Translations under genes and position numbers: made by a program
Part shown: positions 1-6,554 of the stretch, piece after piece
How positions within the stretch are numbered: position 1 is the stretch's first letter
How the letters are laid out: the number at the start of each line of letters is the position of its first letter
Source: CAYNTG01 sp964400105
GTDB lineage: Bacteria; UBP14; UBA6098
NCBI GenBank assembly: GCA_964400105.1
Contig: CAYNTG010000048.1
Coordinates: forward strand, 1 to 16,198
Length of the DNA: 16,198 nt
Direction: 5' to 3'
Notes under the pieces: model-generated
What the model saw: only the letters and a program-made list of their open reading frames with translations
Told to the model about the DNA's origin: nothing
Databases searched by the model: none

Positions 1-14
1 CGTTCTCCTTTCAT
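1..14 (-). CDS. possible start of a leftward gene, cut by the window edge
   Basis: Read leftward, an ATG at 14-12 opens M-K-G-E and runs off the window. An AGGA ribosome-binding-like site (24-21) sits six bases upstream of it. An equally good reading is that the GGAG at 8-5 is itself the ribosome-binding site of a gene starting just outside the window, which would make this stretch leader. Either way a leftward gene probably begins here. No product can be named. Confidence 0.3.
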
Positions 15-123
15 GGTTGTTCCTAACTCCACAAAGAAGGCCTTAATGCCCCCCTTTTTTTTCAACTAATTTCTCTAAATACACACAATATGTCACATAA
101 TCCATCTAGAGCCGTTTTTTGCC

Positions 124-152
124 TTGACCGACAGGGCTTTGTTCTGTATAAT
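124..152 (+). promoter_or_regulatory. sigma-70-type promoter for the exported protein gene and rnfB
   Basis: TTGACC at 124-129 and a perfect TATAAT at 147-152 are separated by 17 bases. Transcription would start near 159-160, which leaves a leader of only about 15 bases before the ATG at 175. The promoter excludes the longer frame that could begin at TTG 124, because that codon is part of the -35 box. Confidence 0.8.
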
Positions 153-174
153 CATATGTTTTTATCATATCTAT

Positions 175-825
175 ATGAAAATCGCAATGTGCATACTATT
201 AATCTTATCGATGCCACTGATCGCATCGGAAGATTCGTTATGGCAGTGCATTCAGGAGTTCAGCGCATGGATCGCGCCGACCCAGAGCACCGTCGGTCAA
301 TTCACATGGATACACGGCGGCGACACCATTTCCGGGGACTTCTTTTATGAGCCGCCACACGCGACATTTATCACAAAGGGTGATACGGTCGAGATGCTGC
401 AATTTTATTCCCTCAAGGATCCGTGGTTTGAGTGGTGGATCGATTTCAACCCGTTGCGAAACCTGGAAGCATATGAAACGACGCTCGTCGGCGATTCTCT
501 CGCGTTCCGGATTTACGAACACCGGTCAAAACTTCCCGACCAACCAAACGCCCGTGTGGCATACGACAAAGGCGCATGCGAGCCTTTTTCAGTGTATTTT
601 TACTGGCCGGAGGAGGCGGGACACGGGTTCCCAGGCGCAGATGCAATCTATTATGAATTTATTGTGACGGACATGTTAGCCCTCGCACCGACAAAAAGAC
701 TATATTTAAACAAGCACGGCGAGGTTGTGGACGCTTTTCTTTTTGAATCTGTTAATAGCGTCACCGATTCTCCAGAAGACGATATTATAATTCGCAAAAT
801 GATGGAAAAAGAGCCTTTCGAATAG
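175..825 (+). CDS. exported protein of unknown function, possibly LolA-like
   Basis: The 216-residue product starts with a classic signal peptide (Lys2, hydrophobic residues 4-17, likely cleavage around residues 18-19). The mature part is rich in aromatic and beta-prone residues. The stretch around residues 40-80, which includes GDFFYEPPHATF, recalls the G-x-F-x-Y-x-x-P pattern of LolA/LolB-type lipoprotein carriers. That is only a resemblance; no family is firmly recognised. No Cys follows the signal peptide at a lipobox, so it is probably periplasmic or secreted rather than a lipoprotein. The ATG at 175 is preferred because it begins the signal peptide and follows the promoter's start site. 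No ribosome-binding site is visible. It lies 11 bases before rnfB, and the ribosome-binding site of rnfB overlaps its end, so the two are co-transcribed. A role linked to Rnf is inferred from position only. Confidence 0.7.
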   Translation: MKIAMCILLILSMPLIASEDSLWQCIQEFSAWIAPTQSTVGQFTWIHGGDTISGDFFYEPPHATFITKGDTVEMLQFYSLKDPWFEWWIDFNPLRNLEAYETTLVGDSLAFRIYEHRSKLPDQPNARVAYDKGACEPFSVYFYWPEEAGHGFPGADAIYYEFIVTDMLALAPTKRLYLNKHGEVVDAFLFESVNSVTDSPEDDIIIRKMMEKEPFE

Positions 826-836
826 AGGAAGCTTCG

Positions 837-1778
837 ATGGATATTACATTTTTTGGTTCGATTATCGAATTGGGTTTAATGGCGCTAATCTTCGGCGCAT
901 TTCTCGGTTTTGCCGCGAAAAAATTCGCGATCGAGGTCGATCCGAGGGTTGAAAAGGTAGAGAGCGTTCTTCCCGGCATGAACTGCGGGGCTTGCGGCTA
1001 TCCTGGATGCACCGGATTCGCTAAGGCCGTCGTGGAGGGCAAAGCGCCTGTTAATGGATGTGTTCCGGGTGGAGCGGCTGTCGCAACTGCGATAGGAGAA
1101 ATTACCGGCGCAGATGTCGGTGCGAGCGTCAAGAAGATCGCCGTCCTCAAGTGCCGTGGTGGGGCAAATCGAGCGAAGGATAAAATCGAATACGATGGCA
1201 TCAGGGATTGTCGCTCGGCGGCTCTTGTTATGGGAGGGCCGAAGGCATGCCCGAACGGCTGTATCGGGATGGGAACGTGCGTCGAGGCTTGTCCTTTCGA
1301 TGCTATCACTATGAACGAAGAGGATTTGCTCCCGGACATCTCCACGGACAAATGCACCGGTTGCGGAGCGTGCGTCGAGGCATGCCCCGTGGATGTTCTC
1401 GAGCTTATGCCCCTTAAGAATGACGTTTGGGTCGCATGTAATAATATTTACGCCGGAAAGCTCGTTAAAGGCGTATGTGAAACCGGCTGTATCGGTTGCA
1501 AAATCTGCGAGAAGAACTGCCCGGTCGATGCTATAAAAGTCGAGAATAACCTCGCGCACATCGATTATGAAAAATGCACGAGCTGCCAGATCTGCGTCGT
1601 TGTTTGCCCCACGGGAACGATTCATTCCAAAAAGTCCGGCGAGGTCTCGAACGATGCACCCCGGATACGCGCCGCCATCGAGCGTAGAAAAGCGAAGGAA
1701 AAGGAAAAAAAGCTCGCCGCCGCCAAAGCGAAAGCCGAAGCCATTAAGGCCGAAAAGCCGGAGGATAAAAAAGAATAA
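837..1778 (+). CDS. rnfB: RnfB, ferredoxin-type subunit of the Rnf electron-transport complex
   Basis: RnfB takes part in electron transfer between reduced ferredoxin and NAD+ coupled to ion pumping at the inner membrane. The 313-residue protein has one N-terminal transmembrane helix (about residues 5-26). A GMNCGACGYPGC cluster domain follows (C50, C53, C58, C75). Several ferredoxin cysteine sets come next: C138/142/148/152, C173/176/179/183, C218/221/224/228 and C247/250/253/257. A Lys/Glu/Ala-rich, probably helical tail runs from about residue 275 to the end. The high cluster number resembles the long RnfB of anaerobes rather than the shorter proteobacterial form. GAGGAA at 826-830 is the ribosome-binding site, seven bases before the ATG. 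No other rnf gene is in the window: the gene before it encodes an exported protein, and a terminator follows directly. The RnfC, D, G, E and A partners must therefore be encoded elsewhere, unless this is a stand-alone homologue. Confidence 0.93.
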   Translation: MDITFFGSIIELGLMALIFGAFLGFAAKKFAIEVDPRVEKVESVLPGMNCGACGYPGCTGFAKAVVEGKAPVNGCVPGGAAVATAIGEITGADVGASVKKIAVLKCRGGANRAKDKIEYDGIRDCRSAALVMGGPKACPNGCIGMGTCVEACPFDAITMNEEDLLPDISTDKCTGCGACVEACPVDVLELMPLKNDVWVACNNIYAGKLVKGVCETGCIGCKICEKNCPVDAIKVENNLAHIDYEKCTSCQICVVVCPTGTIHSKKSGEVSNDAPRIRAAIERRKAKEKEKKLAAAKAKAEAIKAEKPEDKKE

Positions 1779-1803
1779 ACAACTACCTGTTATAAAGTCC
1801 TAT

Positions 1804-1831
1804 AAAATCCGGCTTATTGCCGGATTTTTTT
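1804..1831 (+). terminator. Rho-independent terminator after rnfB
   Basis: A perfect 10-bp stem (AAAATCCGGC at 1804-1813, GCCGGATTTT at 1819-1828) with a 5-base loop runs into an uninterrupted T tract (1825-1831), followed by G and four more T. It lies 26 bases after the rnfB stop codon and closes the two-gene operon. Confidence 0.92.
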
Positions 1832-2033
1832 GTTTTAACCGGGGACATTTACCAATTTATGAGGATTATAACCCATAATTTTTAATCCTATTAATTCGGA
1901 CTCCTCGTAACTTTTTGTTATACAACATATTACATAAATCGAAATTTTTGGCATTTAAAGTGCTTCTTAACATGGTGCTTCGAAAGAAGTATTAGGAAGT
2001 GAAAGAAATATCCTCCTGATTTGCAACCCCGCG

Positions 2034-2062
2034 AGCGGCCGTTCATTACTTGAATGGCCGCT
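2034..2062 (-). terminator. hairpin after the LVIVD-repeat gene, terminator-like
   Basis: The stem has 12 pairs with one G-U (AGCGGCCGTTCA at 2034-2045 against TGAATGGCCGCT at 2051-2062) and a 5-base loop. It lies five bases beyond the stop codon of the leftward gene that ends at 2068. In that gene's direction no T run follows. In the rightward direction TTAATTTTA follows. It could end the leftward transcript by Rho-assisted termination or stabilise its 3' end. Confidence 0.5.
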
Positions 2063-2067
2063 TAATT

Positions 2068-3258
2068 TTATCGCAAAAATGATATTTTTATCGGTTTGGC
2101 TTTATCATCCAAAACCGGTTTTACGAGATAGATGCCGGACGGTGTCTCCGGCGATGGAGACCATCTGCCCGGCGATGTTATAACATCGATTCGCTTTCCG
2201 GTAATGTCGAATATCTCGACCTTGCCGGTTAAACCATCGATTTTGCAGGATGAATTGAATGGATTCGGATGCGCGAGGATCCCCATTTTGCAAGGCAGCT
2301 TAACCTCTTTGACACCGGTATCGAAATATGAAACGTCGAGCACGACCAGATCGTTGTCGTCGTCGGCGATAAGGGCCATATCGTTCACCACGAATACGTT
2401 CTTGGCCACACCGTCGGTATCGTAAAAACCAACCTCGTCGGGATCCGTGGGATCGGAAACATCGATTACCCTCAATCCGCATTCGCCATCGGCGACGAAA
2501 GCATAATGTCCCGCCAGAAAAACTCCCTCGGCATTTCCGAATGTGTTGAACGAGCCGATTTCATCCGGTGAATCCGGCGTCGAGCAATCGATTATGCGCA
2601 GGCCGAAAAGTCCGTCGGCGACATAGGCGATGCCATCGCGCGCCGCGACTCCGGTAGCCTCGCCGTATGTATCCCACGAACCGACCTCCACCGGCGATGT
2701 GGGTGTCGAAACGTCCATTACGCGAAGTCCGGTGCCCCGATCTGCAACATAACAATAGTTGCCGTCCGGAGCCACGCCATAGGCATAACCGGGTGTGTCT
2801 TCCTCGCCGATAATAGCCGGAGACATGGGATTTAAGATATTCGCAATAGCGAGACCGCAGTCATACTGGGCGATGAACGCATAATCGCCGCGAACCTCGA
2901 CATCCAATGCATATCCGGCTGTAATGACATTCCCAAGCTCGGAAGGCGGCGGCCATGTGACATCGAGGATATATAGCCCCAAAGCAAAATTCGCCACATA
3001 CAGGAAATTCCCAAAAACTCCCAATCCGCCGGCAAAGCTCGATGTTGGATGGCTGAAAAGTTCGACCGGATCAGTCGGATCGGCGAGATCGACGATCCGA
3101 ATACCCTCGCTTCCTGCGGCAACATAGGCGCGGCCGTTGGTAAAGGCGACATCCGATGCGCTCCCCGGAAGCGACAGGCTTCCTAAAAGCGAAACATTCA
3201 GGCTGTCGGCCATGCAAATGGCCGGGATCAGGAGAATCAAGATTGTTTTGAGTTTCAT
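2068..3258 (-). CDS. exported LVIVD-repeat beta-propeller protein with a PNPFNS-type C-terminal domain
   Basis: The 396-residue protein has a signal peptide (about residues 1-17, MKLKTILILLIPAICMA). Six to seven repeats of about 42 residues follow. Each contains a YVAD/AFVADG strand and a GLRVIDVSDPTDP-like segment, which is the LVIVD repeat that folds as a beta-propeller. From about residue 325 a PNPFNSS motif opens a small beta domain (KVEIFDITGK...GIYLV...) ending in basic FLR. That layout matches type IX secretion sorting domains or the related FlgD-like Ig fold. The protein is likely surface-bound or secreted; ligand and function are unknown. The ribosome-binding site AAGGA lies about six bases before the ATG. 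It is a single-gene unit with its own promoter at 3291-3319. The C-terminal domain resembles that of the protein encoded at 7920-9374. Confidence 0.88.
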   Translation of the reverse strand: MKLKTILILLIPAICMADSLNVSLLGSLSLPGSASDVAFTNGRAYVAAGSEGIRIVDLADPTDPVELFSHPTSSFAGGLGVFGNFLYVANFALGLYILDVTWPPPSELGNVITAGYALDVEVRGDYAFIAQYDCGLAIANILNPMSPAIIGEEDTPGYAYGVAPDGNYCYVADRGTGLRVMDVSTPTSPVEVGSWDTYGEATGVAARDGIAYVADGLFGLRIIDCSTPDSPDEIGSFNTFGNAEGVFLAGHYAFVADGECGLRVIDVSDPTDPDEVGFYDTDGVAKNVFVVNDMALIADDDNDLVVLDVSYFDTGVKEVKLPCKMGILAHPNPFNSSCKIDGLTGKVEIFDITGKRIDVITSPGRWSPSPETPSGIYLVKPVLDDKAKPIKISFLR

Positions 3259-3290
3259 ATTATCCTTCGTAAATTCATCCTATTACACAT

Positions 3291-3319
3291 AATATAAACT
3301 CATTTCCGGCATCGGTCAA
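3291..3319 (-). promoter_or_regulatory. sigma-70-type promoter for the LVIVD-repeat gene
   Basis: Reading leftward, TTGACC (3319-3314), a 17-base spacer and TATATT (3296-3291) form a strong promoter. It starts transcription about 25-30 bases before the ATG at 3258. The -35 box lies just left of the recognisable part of the decayed gene at 3334-3650. Confidence 0.78.
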
Positions 3320-3333
3320 GCGGCTACTCAAAT

Positions 3334-3650
3334 TCTCTAACAAATCGGGGAAATATGTTAGAATGTCTCTGAAACCACGATCAGATTGCGAAAGGATCGC
3401 ACTGGTTATAAATGATTACGCTTCGGTCGATCTTCCTGAAAAATCGTTGGCCATGCTTGAATATGCTATTGACCTCACGTTAGACCCGTGCAGAATCGAC
3501 GAGAAAGATATAATCTCCCTTCGCGACTTCGGCTTTATGACCGTGATATTTAGGGGGTAAATCTAATAACCTTATATTTCAATTTTGTGAATAGTTCTCG
3601 GTCTGGATATTGATATCACGGTCGTGGAGGTCGAGGGATTCGAATATTAA
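3334..3650 (+). pseudogene. decayed AhpD/carboxymuconolactone-decarboxylase-like (peroxidase-related) gene, C-terminal half only
   Basis: The three rightward frames together spell one recognisable protein end. Frame from 3334: SLTNRGNMLECL, a TGA stop (3370-3372), then NHDQIA. This mirrors the family's N-x-C-x-Y-C-x-x-H-H region, with active-site Cys and His positions partly lost. Near 3391 the frame changes, and ERIALVINDY...LPEKSLAMLEYAIDLTLDP...DEKDIISLRDFGF continues to about 3537. A second change gives DRDI, a TAG stop (3551-3553), then GVNLITLYFNFVN to about 3592. A third change gives LGLDIDITVVEVEGFEY and the natural TAA at 3648-3650. The order and spacing fit known peroxidase-related AhpD-like proteins, where the helix ends GFSDREIL and YFNFVNR precedes the C-terminus. 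The N-terminal half is missing; its place is taken by the divergent LVIVD gene and its promoter. An intact 65-codon frame (3363-3560) is just the longest surviving piece. Family assignment is from memory of the family pattern. Confidence 0.7.
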
Positions 3651-3663
3651 ATGAGATCACCAG

Positions 3664-3686
3664 TTGGTCTCTCAACGAGAGACCAA
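3664..3686. terminator. perfect hairpin between the pseudogene and the convergent ferredoxin-ATPase gene
   Basis: TTGGTCTCTC (3664-3673) and GAGAGACCAA (3677-3686) pair perfectly over 10 bases with a 3-base loop. It lies 14 bases beyond the natural end of the pseudogene and about 38 bases beyond the stop of the leftward gene ending at 3725. That suits a shared terminator for convergent units. Neither side has a clear T run, so it may act in a Rho-assisted way or be a relic. Confidence 0.5.
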
Positions 3687-3724
3687 GCCACTCCCACGTG
3701 ATTTGAAGACAAAGCACGCGAGAG

Positions 3725-4612
3725 TTATAGCGCCTTTTCCACCACGTCGATAATGCCCTCGAAAAGCGGTATGTATTCCGGGTTCAGCTCGACGACGGGT
3801 TTCATGTCGAGAAGCGCATCGACGAAATCGTTGCGGTAAGGCAATCTCCCGATAATCGGTATATCGTTTTCCTTTGCGAATTTCTCGATCTGCGAGTGAT
3901 AACCGCCCCTCAGGTCATATTTGTTTATAACGATTCCGCAGGTTATGCCGAAATGATCCGCAAGATAGAGCACCCGCTTCATGTCGTGCAACGCTGACGG
4001 TGTCGGCTCCGTGACGGCGATGATGTAATCCGTGCCGGTCAGCGAGGCGATCACCGGGCATCCGACGCCCGCCGGAGAGTCGATCATAATGATTTCCGCC
4101 TTTATATCGCGGTTTATCTTCTCCGTGATCTTCCTCACCTCCGAAACGACCTCGCCTGAAGCAAGCTCTCCGAGCTTAAGCTCACCCGAAATGAGATACA
4201 CGCCGTAATTCTCGCCGGTGAAGACGGTGCCGATCTGTTTTGACGATTCCGAAATCGCATTCGTCGGACATGCAACGATACACGCCTTACAGCCCGTGCA
4301 TATATCCTGAACGAACGCCGGATATTTACCCTTAACAAAAACGATCGCATCCTGTTTGCACACATCGGCACAAAAGCCACACTTCGTGCAACGGTCGAAA
4401 TCCCATTTGGGAATAAGCATCGAAACCTCGGAATGCTTCTTCCGATCGACCGAAAGTAGCAGGTGATCGTTTGGGCACTCGACATCGGCATCGACGAGTA
4501 TCGTTCTTTTCCTTCTCGCGTAAATATCCGCAATCGATGTGGATACAGTGGATTTACCAGTTCCGCCTTTCCCGCCTGAAATTGCTATTCTTCGGACTTT
4601 ATCGTTTATCAT
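3725..4612 (-). CDS. MinD-superfamily P-loop ATPase with an inserted ferredoxin domain
   Basis: The 295-residue protein belongs to the Mrp/NBP35/MinD group of ATPases with an inserted 2[4Fe-4S] module (COG1149 type). It carries the deviant Walker A GGKGGTGKST (residues 13-22, signature Lys15), then DADVECPN at 41-48. The ferredoxin insert has C75/C78/C81/C85 and C105/C108/C111/C115. IDSPAG at 177-182 and NKYD at 230-233 follow. Family members are thought to act in iron-sulfur or metal-cofactor handling; the exact substrate is not known. These genes often occur in tandem pairs, but only one is present here. It starts five bases after the stop of the NifX-like gene, with GGAGGA inside that gene's last codons serving as ribosome-binding site, so the two form one operon and are probably translationally coupled. 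Confidence 0.9.
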   Translation of the reverse strand: MINDKVRRIAISGGKGGTGKSTVSTSIADIYARRKRTILVDADVECPNDHLLLSVDRKKHSEVSMLIPKWDFDRCTKCGFCADVCKQDAIVFVKGKYPAFVQDICTGCKACIVACPTNAISESSKQIGTVFTGENYGVYLISGELKLGELASGEVVSEVRKITEKINRDIKAEIIMIDSPAGVGCPVIASLTGTDYIIAVTEPTPSALHDMKRVLYLADHFGITCGIVINKYDLRGGYHSQIEKFAKENDIPIIGRLPYRNDFVDALLDMKPVVELNPEYIPLFEGIIDVVEKAL

Positions 4613-4617
4613 GCGCC

Positions 4618-4995
4618 CTATCTTCCTCCTAAACCAAAATGCCTCGGACCGGTCGCCGATTGTATTTCTTGAAGCTTGCCATCGATGAATTCCTTTACAA
4701 CATCGGCAATATTACCTTCACCCCGATACATTTTTATTCCAAGCTGGCTGAAAACATCGAGGGCGCGTGGACCCATATTCGATGCGATAATCGCATCGAC
4801 TCCCTCGTTCGCTATAAGCTGCGATGCGGTGACTCCAGCGCCACCAGCCTGAGCCGATGCGGTGTTTTCGATAAATTTCGCTTCTCCGATCACGCCATTT
4901 TCAATTTCGACAACAGCGAAATATTGGCAGCGCCCGAAGTTTTTATCGACCATGCTATCGAGACCTGAACCGCTTGAACTTATTCCAATTTTCAT
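4618..4995 (-). CDS. NifX/NifB-C-terminal-like (dinitrogenase iron-molybdenum cofactor biosynthesis family) protein
   Basis: The 125-residue protein shows the family features in order: an N-terminal KIGISSSGSGLDSMVDKNFGRCQYF strand-helix region, GGAGVTASQLI near residue 51, a VDAIIASNMGPRALDVF core near 66-82, and a C-terminal GIKMYRG segment. Proteins of this fold bind iron-sulfur or FeMo-type cofactor precursors. Outside nitrogen fixers they pair, as here, with MinD-type ferredoxin ATPases, so nitrogenase is not implied and no nif genes are present. The start at 4995 is chosen over upstream in-frame codons because GGAGG lies five bases before it and homology-like sequence begins there. A candidate promoter is at 5037-5064. 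It is the first gene of the leftward pair. Confidence 0.9.
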   Translation of the reverse strand: MKIGISSSGSGLDSMVDKNFGRCQYFAVVEIENGVIGEAKFIENTASAQAGGAGVTASQLIANEGVDAIIASNMGPRALDVFSQLGIKMYRGEGNIADVVKEFIDGKLQEIQSATGPRHFGLGGR

Positions 4996-5036
4996 TTGAA
5001 CCTCCAATAGTTTAGTCAACCTAATTCTAACCATGA

Positions 5037-5064
5037 AATATAGAGATATAAATGCGAAATTCAA
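5037..5064 (-). promoter_or_regulatory. candidate promoter for the NifX-like/ferredoxin-ATPase operon
   Basis: Reading leftward, TTGAAT (5064-5059), a 16-base spacer and TATATT (5042-5037) precede the NifX-like gene by about 40 bases. The boxes are good but the surrounding DNA is AT-rich, so chance matches are possible. Confidence 0.5.
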
Positions 5065-5119
5065 TACAATTTCTCACAAATTTTGTCTGGTGAATGGACA
5101 TATTATTTCACGTTGTGGC

Positions 5120-5148
5120 TTGACCGAGATTTAGAGAGTCCATATACT
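5120..5148 (+). promoter_or_regulatory. sigma-70-type promoter for tldD-tldE
   Basis: TTGACC (5120-5125), exactly 17 bases, and TATACT (5143-5148) lie about 38 bases before the tldD ATG. It shares the TTGACC form of the -35 box with the promoters at 124 and 3314. Confidence 0.78.
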
Positions 5149-5186
5149 ATATAAATTGAATTTAAAAACACTTCAATGGAGGTAAT

Positions 5187-6554
5187 ATGAGAAAACGCAT
5201 GGAAGATGCGCTCAAAGCCGCCGATGGTTATGTCGAGATACGCGTGCAGGACTCGGCTTCCTCGTCGGTCGGTTTCAGAAGCGGAGAGATCGACAAGATC
5301 GCGGCCTCGACCGACGTCGGCGGATGTGTCCGCGCGCTGGTTCACGGCGGCGGATGGGGAATCGTCAACTTCAACTCGCTCGATAATCTCGAGGAGAGGG
5401 TTCGCGAGGCCGTTGCGAGCAGCCGCGCTATCGAGCCGGAGGAGTCGATCGAGCTTGCGGAAGTGCCGCAGGTCGATCTCGAATTCGAGGCGAAGATCGA
5501 AGACGATCCACGCGAGCATTCGATTGCCGAAAAATACGAGATAATCAAACATTACGACGAGCTTCTTCGCGGCATCGACGACAGGATTATCGATACAACG
5601 GTTTCTTATGGCGACGGCTTTTCAACACTCTGGTTCGCCAACTCCGAAGGCAGTTTCTTTCGGAAGGAGCGAATGGATATCGTTCTCGTGGCTCGTGCGA
5701 TTGCCAAGAGCGGCGATAACGTCCAATCCTGTCACGATTCGTGGTCGAGCCGGGGCAATTTCTCCGTGATCAAGAACAAAGAAAAGGAGATTGCCAGGAT
5801 CGGCAAGATCGCGGTCGATCTCCTCGACGCCGAGCAGGTCGAGGCCGGCAAATACACGGTAATACTCGATCCGAGGCTTGCCGGTGTTTTTATCCACGAG
5901 GCATTTGGGCACCTTTCGGAGTCGGATTTCATCGTCGATAACCCGCAGGCGCGGGAGATGATGACCATCGGACGCCGATTCGGACCGCCGGAACTGAACG
6001 TTTCCGAGGACGGCACCGTCCAGCCGGAGCTTCGCGGAACGATCTATATCGACGACGAGGGTATTGTGTGCAAAAAGAATTATCTCATCAAAGATGGCGT
6101 GCTCGTCGGGCGGCTTCACAACCGCGAAACTGCCGCGAAGATGGGCGAAAGCGTTACGGGAAACGCCCGCGCTCAAAGCTATTCCCACACACCGATCGTT
6201 CGAATGACGAATACGACCATCGAGAACGGCAGCGTCCCGTTCGAGGAGATGATAGCCCATATCGAAAATGGCGTCTATTGCATCGATGCTTACGGCGGCC
6301 AGACGATGATCGAAAACTTCTCATTCTCCGCCGGCCACGCCTATATGATCCGCAACGGGAAGATCGCCGAGATGGTCAGCAACGTCGTTCTTCAAGGCAA
6401 TCTTTTCGAGACCTTGATGAACATCGATGCTATCGGTAGCGATTTCGAGTGGAGCGTTGGCGGCGGGAACTGCGGAAAAGGCGGGCAGGCGGCGAAGGTC
6501 AGCTTTGGAGCGCCGCATATTCGTATCAAAGATGTTATTATAGGGGGCAAATAA
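5187..6554 (+). CDS. tldD: TldD, metalloprotease subunit of the TldD/TldE pair
   Basis: TldD forms a heterodimeric zinc protease with TldE that degrades small or unfolded peptides. In E. coli it matures microcin B17 and degrades CcdA. The 455-residue protein has the HEAFGH zinc motif at residues 237-242 (H237, E238, H242). The third metal ligand of the family, a Cys in the C-terminal CGKxGQ motif, is present as C429. The N-terminal domain has the typical FRSGEIDKIAASTDVGGCVRAL region. All metal-binding residues are intact, so it should be active. GGAGG at 5178-5182 supports the start. Its stop overlaps the tldE start by one base. No RiPP precursor or toxin-antitoxin pair is in the window to hint at a special substrate, so a housekeeping proteolysis role is assumed. 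Confidence 0.95.
   Translation: MRKRMEDALKAADGYVEIRVQDSASSSVGFRSGEIDKIAASTDVGGCVRALVHGGGWGIVNFNSLDNLEERVREAVASSRAIEPEESIELAEVPQVDLEFEAKIEDDPREHSIAEKYEIIKHYDELLRGIDDRIIDTTVSYGDGFSTLWFANSEGSFFRKERMDIVLVARAIAKSGDNVQSCHDSWSSRGNFSVIKNKEKEIARIGKIAVDLLDAEQVEAGKYTVILDPRLAGVFIHEAFGHLSESDFIVDNPQAREMMTIGRRFGPPELNVSEDGTVQPELRGTIYIDDEGIVCKKNYLIKDGVLVGRLHNRETAAKMGESVTGNARAQSYSHTPIVRMTNTTIENGSVPFEEMIAHIENGVYCIDAYGGQTMIENFSFSAGHAYMIRNGKIAEMVSNVVLQGNLFETLMNIDAIGSDFEWSVGGGNCGKGGQAAKVSFGAPHIRIKDVIIGGK

Noticed and set aside
885..1625. 246-codon open frame antisense to rnfB
   Set aside because: It lies entirely within rnfB on the opposite strand, has no recognisable motif or ribosome-binding site, and is explained by the codon bias of rnfB.
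3363..3560. Independent small protein of 65 residues
   Set aside because: Neighbouring frames continue the same protein family on both sides of it, so it is a surviving fragment of a broken gene rather than a small gene.
4618..4995. Evidence for nitrogen fixation
   Set aside because: NifX-like proteins paired with ferredoxin-ATPases are widespread in organisms without nitrogenase, and no nif structural genes are present.
5622..6260. 212-codon open frame antisense to tldD
   Set aside because: It is a shadow of tldD, which has an intact zinc motif and the expected length.
6449..6553. N-terminal extension of TldE inside tldD
   Set aside because: The family N-terminus starts at 6554, which has a ribosome-binding site and overlaps the tldD stop. 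The extension is Arg-rich shadow sequence.
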